Shown here: positions 1-6,952 of the stretch, piece by piece
Layout of the letters: the number at the start of each line of letters is the position of its first letter
Position numbering within the stretch: the stretch's first letter is position 1
Assembly: GCA_945900685.1 (NCBI GenBank)
Contig: CAMDJS010000064.1
Location: forward strand, 1 to 10,693
Length of the DNA stretch: 10,693 nucleotides
DNA from: Bordetella parapertussis
GTDB lineage: Bacteria > Pseudomonadota > Gammaproteobacteria > Burkholderiales > Burkholderiaceae_C
Reading direction: 5' to 3'
Made by a program: the position numbers and the translations under genes
The notes under the pieces: model-generated
What the model saw: the letters and a program-made list of their open reading frames with translations, nothing else
What the model was told of the DNA's origin: nothing
Database searches by the model: none

Positions 1-444
1 GCATTGGTGCACGGCACTTCCCGGTCAGACAAATGCTGGCCTTTAGAAAATTGGACCCGGCTTGCCTGCCAATTGGTGTCGCAAGGTTTTCATTTGGCGC
101 TGCCGCAATCTAACGATGCCGAAGAACGGGTGGCTACACACATCGCGCAGGCCTGTCCCGGTTCAGTGGTTTGGCCGCGCTCTGATGTGTACACATTGAC
201 AGGGCAATTGGCCGCTTGTGTGGGCGTCATAGGTGTGGACAGCGGACCTAGCCACATCGCGGTGGCTCTGGGTTTGCCACATGTGCAAATTTATAACTTC
301 GATACCGCATGGCGCACAGGGCCTTTGCAATCTGCTTGGCAGCAAAGCGTGTATGCCCATCCTCATCCCAGCGTTGAAGTGGTGATGCAAACTTGGCAAA
401 CCTGCATGCATGCGCATATGCGTGCCACGAAAGCCCAGCCATGA
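1..444 (+). CDS. waaC: Lipopolysaccharide heptosyltransferase I, C-terminal part (5' end outside window)
   Basis: Glycosyltransferase family 9 enzyme that adds the first L-glycero-D-manno-heptose to Kdo on lipid A, at the cytoplasmic face of the inner membrane. The reading frame is open from base 1, and 147 residues plus the stop are present, roughly the C-terminal half of a protein that is normally about 320-350 residues. Visible family marks are HGTSRSDKCWP at the N-terminal edge (the usual start of the second Rossmann domain) and GVDSGPSHIAVALGLP near residues 78-93, the ADP-heptose-binding D-S/T-G-x-S-H motif. The following YNFDTAWRTGP is a typical betaproteobacterial variant of the segment after it. 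The stop codon overlaps the waaA start (ATGA), so the two are very probably co-transcribed and translationally coupled. The family is clear; heptosyltransferase I rather than II is chosen from the HGTSR and TAWRTGP segments and the waaA neighbour. Confidence 0.9.
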   Translation, partial: ALVHGTSRSDKCWPLENWTRLACQLVSQGFHLALPQSNDAEERVATHIAQACPGSVVWPRSDVYTLTGQLAACVGVIGVDSGPSHIAVALGLPHVQIYNFDTAWRTGPLQSAWQQSVYAHPHPSVEVVMQTWQTCMHAHMRATKAQP

Positions 445-1709
445 TGTTGTTTGTCTATGGGTGGTTCATGCGTTTGTTGTCGCCGTTTTTGTTGCTCAAG
501 TTGTTTGCGCGTTCACGCAAAGAACCTTTGTACGCCGAGGCCATGGCTGAGCGTTTTGGTTTCTACACCATGCCTGCTACTTCAGGCTGTATTTGGATAC
601 ATGCTGTCTCTCTTGGAGAAACACGCGCCATTGCGGCATTGGTGAATGCCATCCGACAAAACTATCCCGGTGTGAAATTTGTATTCACACATGGCACAGC
701 AACCGGACGCAAACAAGGAGTGAGTTTGTTAAAGCCCGGTGATGTTCAGGTGTGGCAGGCTTGGGATTCACCGCAGCCGGTGAAACGTTTTTTCCGTCAC
801 TTCCAGCCCAAGCTGGGTTTTTTGGTGGACACCGAAGTCTGGCCGATGACCGCGTCTCAAGCCGCCCGGCATGGCGTGCCCGTGGTCTTACTCAATGCCC
901 GCTTGAGTGCGCGTTCTTTGCGCCGGTCCATGCAATGGTCAGCCCTTGCCAAACCCGCATTTGCCAGCTTGACCGCTATTTGGGCTCAATCTGAACAAGA
1001 TGCCAAACGCTTTCAAAGCCTGGGCGTACAAGTGCAGGCGGTCATGGGCAATTTAAAGTTTGATGCGGTACCTGATAACGCGCAGCTAGTTAAAGGGCAT
1101 GCGCTGCGTGCAAGTTTTTCGCGCCCAGTGATATTGCTGGCTATTTCACGCGAAGGTGAAGAGGCAGCTTTGCTGGATGTGTTGGCGCAGCATCCCGAGT
1201 ATTTGAAAGAGGTGCAGTGGTGGTTGGTGCCTAGGCACCCGCAACGCTTTGACGATGTGGCGGCGTTGGTCAAAGCCAAAGCTTGGTCACTCATGCGGCG
1301 CAGCGAATGGGGAGATTCTCCTGATGCTTCACTGGTGCAGGGGAGCGACGCCTTGGTGTTGGGTGACAGCATGGGGGAAATGGCTTTGTATTTTAGTGCA
1401 GCCAGTGTGTGTTTGCTGGGCGGCAGCTTTGAGCCCTTGGGCGGTCAAAACCTGATTGAATCCTGTGCCTGTTCTTGCCCGGTGGTCATGGGGCCGCATA
1501 CCTTCAACTTTGCGCTAGCCGCTTCATTGGCACAACAAGCAGGCGCGGCCATCAGAGTTCATCATTTGAAGGAAGCGGTAGACGTTGCGTACCGCTTGGC
1601 ATTGGACAAACAAGAATGCGCCAACAAGGCCGAACTGGCAAGGCAATTTGCCACTCAACATCAGGGCGCAGTCGCTCGCTGCATAGAGCTGATCAAGCCC
1701 CTGATGTAA
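441..1709 (+). CDS. waaA: 3-deoxy-D-manno-octulosonic acid (Kdo) transferase
   Basis: Transfers Kdo from CMP-Kdo to the lipid IVA precursor, an essential step of LPS inner-core assembly at the inner membrane. The protein has 422 residues, close to the 425 of E. coli WaaA. An N-terminal hydrophobic anchor (about residues 3-20) is followed by HAVSLGE with the catalytic glutamate at residue 60, then TEVWP, LNARLSARS, GNLKFD, VPRHPQRF, GGSFEPLGGQN and MGPHTFNF, in the usual GT-B order. The frame is open upstream to an ATG at 393, but the ATG at 441 is chosen: it overlaps the waaC stop by four bases and puts the catalytic glutamate at the same position as in E. coli. No strong Shine-Dalgarno is visible, which fits coupling to waaC. 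Oddity: the nucleotide-sugar site carries ESCACSCP (C342, C344, C346) where E. coli has mostly alanines and no cysteine. It converges on tolC with only 6 bases between the stops. Confidence 0.96.
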   Translation: MMLFVYGWFMRLLSPFLLLKLFARSRKEPLYAEAMAERFGFYTMPATSGCIWIHAVSLGETRAIAALVNAIRQNYPGVKFVFTHGTATGRKQGVSLLKPGDVQVWQAWDSPQPVKRFFRHFQPKLGFLVDTEVWPMTASQAARHGVPVVLLNARLSARSLRRSMQWSALAKPAFASLTAIWAQSEQDAKRFQSLGVQVQAVMGNLKFDAVPDNAQLVKGHALRASFSRPVILLAISREGEEAALLDVLAQHPEYLKEVQWWLVPRHPQRFDDVAALVKAKAWSLMRRSEWGDSPDASLVQGSDALVLGDSMGEMALYFSAASVCLLGGSFEPLGGQNLIESCACSCPVVMGPHTFNFALAASLAQQAGAAIRVHHLKEAVDVAYRLALDKQECANKAELARQFATQHQGAVARCIELIKPLM

Positions 1710-1715
1710 GAGCGC

Positions 1716-3041
1716 TTAAGGCGCCAGCATGTTGTTGATGTTTTGCAAATCTTCCACTTGCAAAACGCCGCTGAGTTGACGCAGCTTCAGATGACCGACC
1801 AGCACGTCATAGCGAGCCTTGGCCAACTTGGCTTTGGTGTCATAGAGCTTGCTTTGTGCATCCAAGACGTTGATGTTGATGCGAACGCCTACGCTGTAAC
1901 CCAGTTTGTTGGCATCCAAAGCAACTTGGCTTGATTCTTCGGCTGCTTTCAAAGCTTTGATCTGACTGACACCGGAGAGCAGGCCAAAAAAAGCACTGCG
2001 GGTGTTTTGCGAGGTATTGCGAACAGCAGTATCCACGTCGGATTCTGCTTTTTGTCGCAGGGAAATGGTTTCTTTCACCCGGTTGCTCAATGCATTGCCA
2101 TTGAACAAAGGCACACTCAGCACCACAGCGCCGGTGGTCACACCGACCTGCGAGTCGATGGTGGTGGCGATAGTTCCGCTGCTGTTGTTGGTGTAGGAGT
2201 AACTCAGTTGCAAATCGACAGTCGGCATCAGGGCAGACTGGGCTTTGTCAGTTTCCAAGCGAGCCACGTCGCTGGTGATGCGGTATTGTTTGATGCTGGG
2301 ATTTTTTTGTTCAGTCAGCGCTACCCACTCTTCCACACGGTCAGGCACGGGGCCTTGAGGCTCGAGCGTCAAAGAGATGGGTTTGGGACTGGTGTCTGGT
2401 TTGCCGACCAATTGGTCAAGCGCCATTTTTTTAACCCGCAAATCATTTTGGGCGGCAATTTCTTGTGCCACAGCCAAGTCATAACTGGCCTGCGCTTCGC
2501 GTGTGTCGGTGATGGTGGCCGTGCCCACTTCGAAATTACGTTTGGCAAACGCCAATTGTTCGGCAACTGCTTTCATTTGTGCTTGAATGAATGTCAAGCT
2601 GTCCTGACTGGCCAAAATATCAAAATAGGTTTGGCTCAGGCGAACCATCAAATCTTGTTCAGCCGCAAGTAACTGCGCATCGGCGATTTGCAATTGCAAA
2701 TTAGCCTGCGAAACTTCTGCTTTATCGCCGGGACGGTACAGGGGTTGTGAACCGAGCAATGTGCCGGTTTGTGTGCCATAGGAATGCACGGTGGAGGCCG
2801 GGGCGTAATAACCGCCACTGTTTAAACTCACATTCGCAGAGGCAGTGGCGGTGGGTCCAAGCTTGGCCTGCGCTTGCTGCACCTTGAGTCGCGTGGCTTG
2901 AGCTTGCAATTGCACAGATTTGAAACTGGCGTCGTAGTTCTTTGCGACATCGTAAAGTTCAACCAGACTTTGACTGCGGGCAGCGCCTGAAAAGGCCATG
3001 GACATGGCAGCTATCAAGGGCAGTGTGCAAAACAATTTCAT
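1716..3041 (-). CDS. tolC: TolC-family outer-membrane efflux channel
   Basis: Trimeric outer-membrane channel and periplasmic alpha-barrel that forms the exit duct of tripartite pumps and type I secretion systems. The protein has 441 residues with a signal peptide (MKLF then a hydrophobic stretch to about residue 19, cleavage probably near residues 21-24). The two internal halves typical of TolC are seen: FEVGTATITDTREAQASYDL at 170-189 and LGYSVGVRININVLDAQ at 380-396, matching the G-x-x-T-I-x-D-V repeats. Long heptad-like helices flank them. The frame is open to 3155, but the ATG at 3041 is chosen because AAAGGA lies 5 bases upstream, it gives a proper signal peptide, and the longer form would overlap the upstream methyltransferase. 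It is the last gene of the efflux operon, 22 bases after the Pcm-like gene, so it most likely serves this pump, although TolC proteins are often shared. Confidence 0.95.
   Translation of the reverse strand: MKLFCTLPLIAAMSMAFSGAARSQSLVELYDVAKNYDASFKSVQLQAQATRLKVQQAQAKLGPTATASANVSLNSGGYYAPASTVHSYGTQTGTLLGSQPLYRPGDKAEVSQANLQLQIADAQLLAAEQDLMVRLSQTYFDILASQDSLTFIQAQMKAVAEQLAFAKRNFEVGTATITDTREAQASYDLAVAQEIAAQNDLRVKKMALDQLVGKPDTSPKPISLTLEPQGPVPDRVEEWVALTEQKNPSIKQYRITSDVARLETDKAQSALMPTVDLQLSYSYTNNSSGTIATTIDSQVGVTTGAVVLSVPLFNGNALSNRVKETISLRQKAESDVDTAVRNTSQNTRSAFFGLLSGVSQIKALKAAEESSQVALDANKLGYSVGVRININVLDAQSKLYDTKAKLAKARYDVLVGHLKLRQLSGVLQVEDLQNINNMLAP
1740..1766. repeat. Perfect 9-bp inverted repeat in the 3' end of tolC, just past waaA
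   Basis: GTTTTGCAA (1740-1748) and TTGCAAAAC (1758-1766) are exact reverse complements separated by a 9-base loop. The repeat lies inside the last codons of tolC (encoding VLQVEDLQN) and about 30 bases beyond the waaA stop. It could form a hairpin in either transcript. It is not followed by a run of T on either strand, so it is not a standard intrinsic terminator. It may be a coincidence of two VLQ/LQN-type codon strings, or a weak mRNA 3'-end structure. Confidence 0.45.
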
Positions 3042-3046
3042 GGTAT

Positions 3047-3052
3047 TCCTTT
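3047..3052 (-). promoter_or_regulatory. Ribosome binding site of tolC
   Basis: AAAGGA on the minus strand sits 5 bases before the ATG at 3041, in the 22-base gap after the Pcm-like gene. It decides the start: the longer open frame to 3155 lacks a signal peptide at its N-terminus and runs into the upstream gene. Confidence 0.7.
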
Positions 3053-3063
3053 GTGACAACAAT

Positions 3064-3747
3064 TTAAAAGTGGAAAGCAGAGTTTTCGGTGAAGCCATGC
3101 AAACGTGGAATAACCACATCCCACAAAACACGTGCATGGCTGCTGCCATCCGCATAACGTTGGATGAGCGTAGTCTGCATCACAGGTTCTTCACCAACGA
3201 CGGCGAGTAATCGACCTGTGGGTTTGAGTAATGTCAAGAGCGCAGCTGGCACTGAAGCCACAGAGCCACTCAATACGATCGCATCAAACGGTGCATGAGC
3301 AACAGATGCGGGGACACCTTGCCCGTGCAAGATGTCAACATTGAAGATGCCAGCATGCTCAAGGCGCTGGCGGGCAGCAGGGATGAAATCTGCGTGGCAT
3401 TCCAAACTGGTGACATGGGCGCATGACAGCGCGAGCAAGGCAGTTAAATAACCACTGCCCGTACCGATTTCCAGCACGGTTTCGTGGTGCTGTAGCGCCA
3501 AGTCTTGCAGTAAACGGGCGTCTACCCGAGGCGCGAGCATATGTTCACCATGTCCGATGGGAATTTCAATATCACTGTAGGCCAGCGATTGGTAGGCAGC
3601 AGGCACAAAATCTTGTCTATCAAGGCGATCTAAACGTGCCAAGACTTGCTTATCCAATACCTCCCAGGTACGGATTTGCTGTTCAATCATGTTAAAGCGT
3701 GCGACTTGCGGATTCATGGTTGGAGGGGAATTCATAGAGTCAGTCAT
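3064..3747 (-). CDS. Pcm-like SAM-dependent methyltransferase lacking the canonical catalytic motif
   Basis: Belongs to the protein-L-isoaspartate (D-aspartate) O-methyltransferase family by fold. Over 227 residues, VLEIGTGSGY (91-100) is SAM motif I, FDAIVLSGS (154-162) corresponds to the FDAIIVTAA strand of E. coli Pcm, and GRLLAVVGEE (178-187) matches the following GGxLVLPVGEE. True Pcm enzymes carry IGQGQTISQP, whose serine is catalytic. Here the aligned segment is IGHGEHMLAP (64-73), with leucine 71 at the serine position, so normal isoaspartate repair is doubtful. I recall the same MLAP variant in related betaproteobacterial proteins encoded beside tolC, which suggests a distinct subfamily. 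The ATG at 3747 is chosen because it follows the RND stop by one base and has AAGGTGG 11 bases upstream; starts at 3735 and 3717 are possible and only shorten a poorly conserved N-terminus. It lies between the pump and tolC genes and is almost surely co-transcribed with them. Its substrate is unknown. Confidence 0.85.
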   Translation of the reverse strand: MTDSMNSPPTMNPQVARFNMIEQQIRTWEVLDKQVLARLDRLDRQDFVPAAYQSLAYSDIEIPIGHGEHMLAPRVDARLLQDLALQHHETVLEIGTGSGYLTALLALSCAHVTSLECHADFIPAARQRLEHAGIFNVDILHGQGVPASVAHAPFDAIVLSGSVASVPAALLTLLKPTGRLLAVVGEEPVMQTTLIQRYADGSSHARVLWDVVIPRLHGFTENSAFHF

Positions 3748-3748
3748 T

Positions 3749-6700
3749 CTATACAGCGCCACCTTGTGCAGGGGATGACTTGCCCCGCCAAAGTTTTTTC
3801 AACCATTGGCTCAAGTCATCGATATAGCAATAGACCACCGGCACCACGACCAATGTCAGTATGGAGGAGGTGATCACGCCACCGATGACCGCCTGGCCCA
3901 GCGGTGCGCGTTGTTCAGACCCTTCGGAGACGGAAAAGGCGAGCGGCACCATGCCGAAAATCATGGCCAGCGTGGTCATCAAAATGGGACGCAACCGGAC
4001 ATGAGCGGCCAGCAGCAGGGCACTGGTTCTGTCGAGTGGTGCATCCCGGGTGCCGTCGCCGCGGTCCAGTCCTTCTTGCGCGCGTATCGCAAAGTCCAGC
4101 AGCAAGATGGCGTTTTTGGTGACCAGTCCCATGAGCATGATCACGCCGATCACCGAGAACATGGACAAGGTTGAGCGAAACGCCATGAGCGCCGCGACAA
4201 CGCCGATGAGTGTCAATGGCAAGGCCGTCATCAGTGCCAGCGGTTGCAGAAAACTTTTGAATTGACTGGCCAAAATCATGTAGATGAAGATCACACCCAT
4301 GGCCAAAGCAAGCACTGCGTATTGGAAAGATTCCTTCATGTTTTTTGTCGAACCACCAAACTGGTAACGGTAACCATCCGGCATGGGAATCTCAGCCATG
4401 ACGGCTTGAATGTCTTTGGATATTTCGCCGGTGGCGCGGCCATAGGCATTGGCGCTGAAGGCCACTTCGCGAGACAACTCGCGCCGGTTGATCTGGTTCG
4501 GGCCCACACTTTCGGTGACGTTGGCCACTTGGTTCAAGCGCACATTGCGGCTGCTGCCGTCAGAGCCCTGGCCGACGCTGAATGGCAGTCTTTCCAAGTC
4601 ATGCGCGTAGGTTCGCATGGCCGGGTCCAACCGCACCAACACATCGTAAGTCTGGTCGTTACCGGCGCGCCAGACACCGACGTTTTGTCCGGCGACCAAG
4701 GTGCGCAATTGGTTGGCAATGCTGCCCACACCCAGACCGAAATCTGCTGCGGCCTCGCGTTTGACCGTGATGTCAATGGTGGGCTTGTTGGGTTTGACGC
4801 TGGACTCGATATCCACCACACCTTTGATGCCATTGAGTTTGTTCATCACCAATGCGGCCAGTCTTTCGAGTTCAGCTTGGTCAGGGCCGAGCAGGTAAAA
4901 CTCGATTTGCTTGCTGCCGCCTACAGAGTCCAACAAGCCGACATGGGTGACGGTGATGCCGCCCATGCGTTGCAAACGCTCGCGAATCATGGGTGTGAAA
5001 TCATTCACATTGAGCTGGCGCTTGCTGCGGTCGACCAAACGGTAATAGATGTTGGCGTAAATTTTTCCGTTGGCGTTACCGGTGTTGATGGTGCTCAAGG
5101 TATAGCGAACTTCCGGGAAACTGCGCAACATGGTTTCTACTTCACGCGCCTTGGCTTCGGTGACTTGTAAAGAAGAGCCGACAGGAACATAGAAAGTCAC
5201 ACTGGCTTCAGAGAAATCTGCTTTGGGGACAAACTCAGTGCCCAAAAAACGCACCATGAAAACACTAGAGATAAAAATACCCATGGCTAAAAACACCGTC
5301 GCCAATTTGTGATTGAGCGCGAGACGCAATAATTTTTGATACAACAGTCCGAGGCTGTGGGTGCCATCTTCAAACCATTGCGTCACTCGGCCAATCGTTT
5401 TGTCATAAAAACTGCGCTTGCTTGAATGCTCGCCATCACGATGGATGCTCGGGTCGTGCCAGACGCTGGAGAGCATGGGATCCAAAGTGAAACTGACGAA
5501 CATGGAAATGAGCACCGCAGCCACAATCGTCAGGCCGAATTCGTGAAAGAATTTTCCAATGATGCCTTGCATGAAACCGATAGGCAAAAACACAGCAACA
5601 ATGGAAAACGTGGTGGCCAACACAGCAAGCCCGATTTCTCGGGTGCCTTCCAAGGCGGCGTTGAATGCAGACTTGCCCATTTGCACATGCCGCACAATGT
5701 TCTCGCGCACCACAATCGCATCATCAATCAACAAGCCGATGCACAGGGACAAGGCCATCAAAGTGATCATGTTGATGGTGAAGCCCAGCATGCCCATGAA
5801 CCAGAAAGTGCCGATGATGGCAATCGGCAGCGTCAAGCCAGTGATGATGGTGGATCGCCATGAATTGAGAAACAAAAACACAATCAATACCGTCAGCAAG
5901 GCGCCTTCGATCAAGGTTTTGCGCACGTTGTTCACGCCGACGCGGATCTGACGCGAGCCATCGTAAATATTTTGAAGTTTGACACCCGGCGGTAACTGCG
6001 CTTGCAAGTCATTGACGGTTTTCATCAAACCATCCACCACTTCAATGGTGTTGTCGTCCTGAGACTTTTGCACCGACAAAAGCAGGGTTCGTTCGCCGTT
6101 GTAAAGCGCCAAATTCTCCAACTCCTGCGCGCCGTCGTTCACACGCGCGACCTGCGACAACCGCACAATGCTGCCGGCCTTGCGCGCCACGATGATGTTG
6201 CCGAAGTCCTCAGGCCGTTGCATGCGACCTTGCACTTGCACCACCCGGTCTTGTTGGATCGAACGGATGGAACCTACCGGCAAGTCTTGGTTTTCATTGC
6301 TGACGGCATCCACCACTTGCTGCGCTGTGATGCCCAGCGACTCCATGGCCTGCGGGTTGAGGTACAAATTGATTTCACGTTTGGTGCCGCCCACCAGCAA
6401 CACGGAGCCGACACCACGAACATTCTCGAGACGCTTTTTCAGTACCTGGTCTGCCCAATTGGTCATCTCAACTTGCGTCAGCGGTTTGACACCGGCAGGC
6501 AAGGAAGCCAAGTCGGTCACGACCGCCAAGGACCAGATCGGACGGCTGGACGGATCAAACCGCAAAATGCGCGACTCTTTGACTTCGGTGCGCAAAAATG
6601 GATGCACGTTGGAGACTTTTTCGCGCACGTCATCCGCTGCTTTGCGTCCGTTGATATTCAATTGGAATTCAACAATCACGACCGACAAACCTTCGTAACT

Positions 6701-6949
6701 GCGGGATGTCAGCGCGCTGATACCTGCGGTTGAATTGACCGCTTCTTCAATTTTTTTGCTGACTTCGCTTTCAACAATCTCCGGTGATGCGCCCGGGTAT
6801 TCGGTGGTGATCACCACCACTGGCAAATCGATGTTTGGGAATTGGTCAATTTTCAGCGACTGAAAAGAAAACATGCCCAATACGACCAAGGTCAGCATGA
6901 CCATGGTGGCGAACACCGGATTGCGAAGACTGACTTGAGTGAACCACAT
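3749..6949 (-). CDS. RND-family efflux pump, inner-membrane permease (HAE-1 / AcrB type)
   Basis: Proton-driven trimeric exporter in the inner membrane that captures hydrophobic or amphiphilic compounds and passes them to TolC. It has 1066 residues, slightly longer than AcrB (1049). TM1 is at about 10-30, a large periplasmic loop runs to about 340, TM2-TM6 span about 341-490, a second periplasmic loop follows TM7 (about 548-568), and TM8-TM12 are at about 875-1045. The proton relay is intact: LLIDDAIVVREN holds D409 and D410 (AcrB D407/D408), and GLVTKNAILLLDF holds K945 (AcrB K940). No methionine/acidic set typical of heavy-metal RND pumps stands out, so a drug or solvent pump is preferred; the substrate cannot be read from the sequence. 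The loop after TM10 (about 955-987) is about 9 residues longer than in AcrB. The gene starts 3 bases after the adaptor stop with no strong Shine-Dalgarno, suggesting translational coupling. Confidence 0.96.
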   Translation of the reverse strand: MWFTQVSLRNPVFATMVMLTLVVLGMFSFQSLKIDQFPNIDLPVVVITTEYPGASPEIVESEVSKKIEEAVNSTAGISALTSRSYEGLSVVIVEFQLNINGRKAADDVREKVSNVHPFLRTEVKESRILRFDPSSRPIWSLAVVTDLASLPAGVKPLTQVEMTNWADQVLKKRLENVRGVGSVLLVGGTKREINLYLNPQAMESLGITAQQVVDAVSNENQDLPVGSIRSIQQDRVVQVQGRMQRPEDFGNIIVARKAGSIVRLSQVARVNDGAQELENLALYNGERTLLLSVQKSQDDNTIEVVDGLMKTVNDLQAQLPPGVKLQNIYDGSRQIRVGVNNVRKTLIEGALLTVLIVFLFLNSWRSTIITGLTLPIAIIGTFWFMGMLGFTINMITLMALSLCIGLLIDDAIVVRENIVRHVQMGKSAFNAALEGTREIGLAVLATTFSIVAVFLPIGFMQGIIGKFFHEFGLTIVAAVLISMFVSFTLDPMLSSVWHDPSIHRDGEHSSKRSFYDKTIGRVTQWFEDGTHSLGLLYQKLLRLALNHKLATVFLAMGIFISSVFMVRFLGTEFVPKADFSEASVTFYVPVGSSLQVTEAKAREVETMLRSFPEVRYTLSTINTGNANGKIYANIYYRLVDRSKRQLNVNDFTPMIRERLQRMGGITVTHVGLLDSVGGSKQIEFYLLGPDQAELERLAALVMNKLNGIKGVVDIESSVKPNKPTIDITVKREAAADFGLGVGSIANQLRTLVAGQNVGVWRAGNDQTYDVLVRLDPAMRTYAHDLERLPFSVGQGSDGSSRNVRLNQVANVTESVGPNQINRRELSREVAFSANAYGRATGEISKDIQAVMAEIPMPDGYRYQFGGSTKNMKESFQYAVLALAMGVIFIYMILASQFKSFLQPLALMTALPLTLIGVVAALMAFRSTLSMFSVIGVIMLMGLVTKNAILLLDFAIRAQEGLDRGDGTRDAPLDRTSALLLAAHVRLRPILMTTLAMIFGMVPLAFSVSEGSEQRAPLGQAVIGGVITSSILTLVVVPVVYCYIDDLSQWLKKLWRGKSSPAQGGAV
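3759..3765 (-). promoter_or_regulatory. Probable ribosome binding site of the Pcm-like gene
   Basis: AAGGTGG on the minus strand lies within the last codons of the RND gene, 11 bases before the ATG at 3747. The spacing is a little long, but the alternative starts at 3735 and 3717 have no better site. Confidence 0.4.
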
Positions 6950-6952
6950 GGC

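Noticed and set aside
393..440. N-terminal extension of WaaA to 393
   Set aside because: It overlaps waaC codons and adds 16 residues with no counterpart in E. coli WaaA; the start at 441 gives the expected length and an ATGA junction.
1711..1725. Near-palindrome AGCGCTTAAGGCGCC between waaA and tolC as a bidirectional terminator
   Set aside because: The symmetry is broken by an extra G and there is no T-run on either side.
2007..2672. Open frame of 221 codons on the plus strand
   Set aside because: Antisense to tolC, whose own frame carries clear TolC repeats; no independent evidence of coding.
3042..3155. N-terminal extension of TolC to an ATG at 3155
   Set aside because: It would overlap the methyltransferase gene by about 90 bases and bury the signal peptide; the ATG at 3041 has a good ribosome binding site.
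4244..5170. Open frame of 308 codons on the plus strand
   Set aside because: It lies entirely opposite the RND gene, has no recognisable motif and a His/Gln/Gly-biased composition typical of an antisense shadow of a well-conserved coding frame.
6002..6733. Open frame of 243 codons on the plus strand, with a 176-codon one beside it
   Set aside because: Both are antisense to the first third of the RND gene and show no family features.
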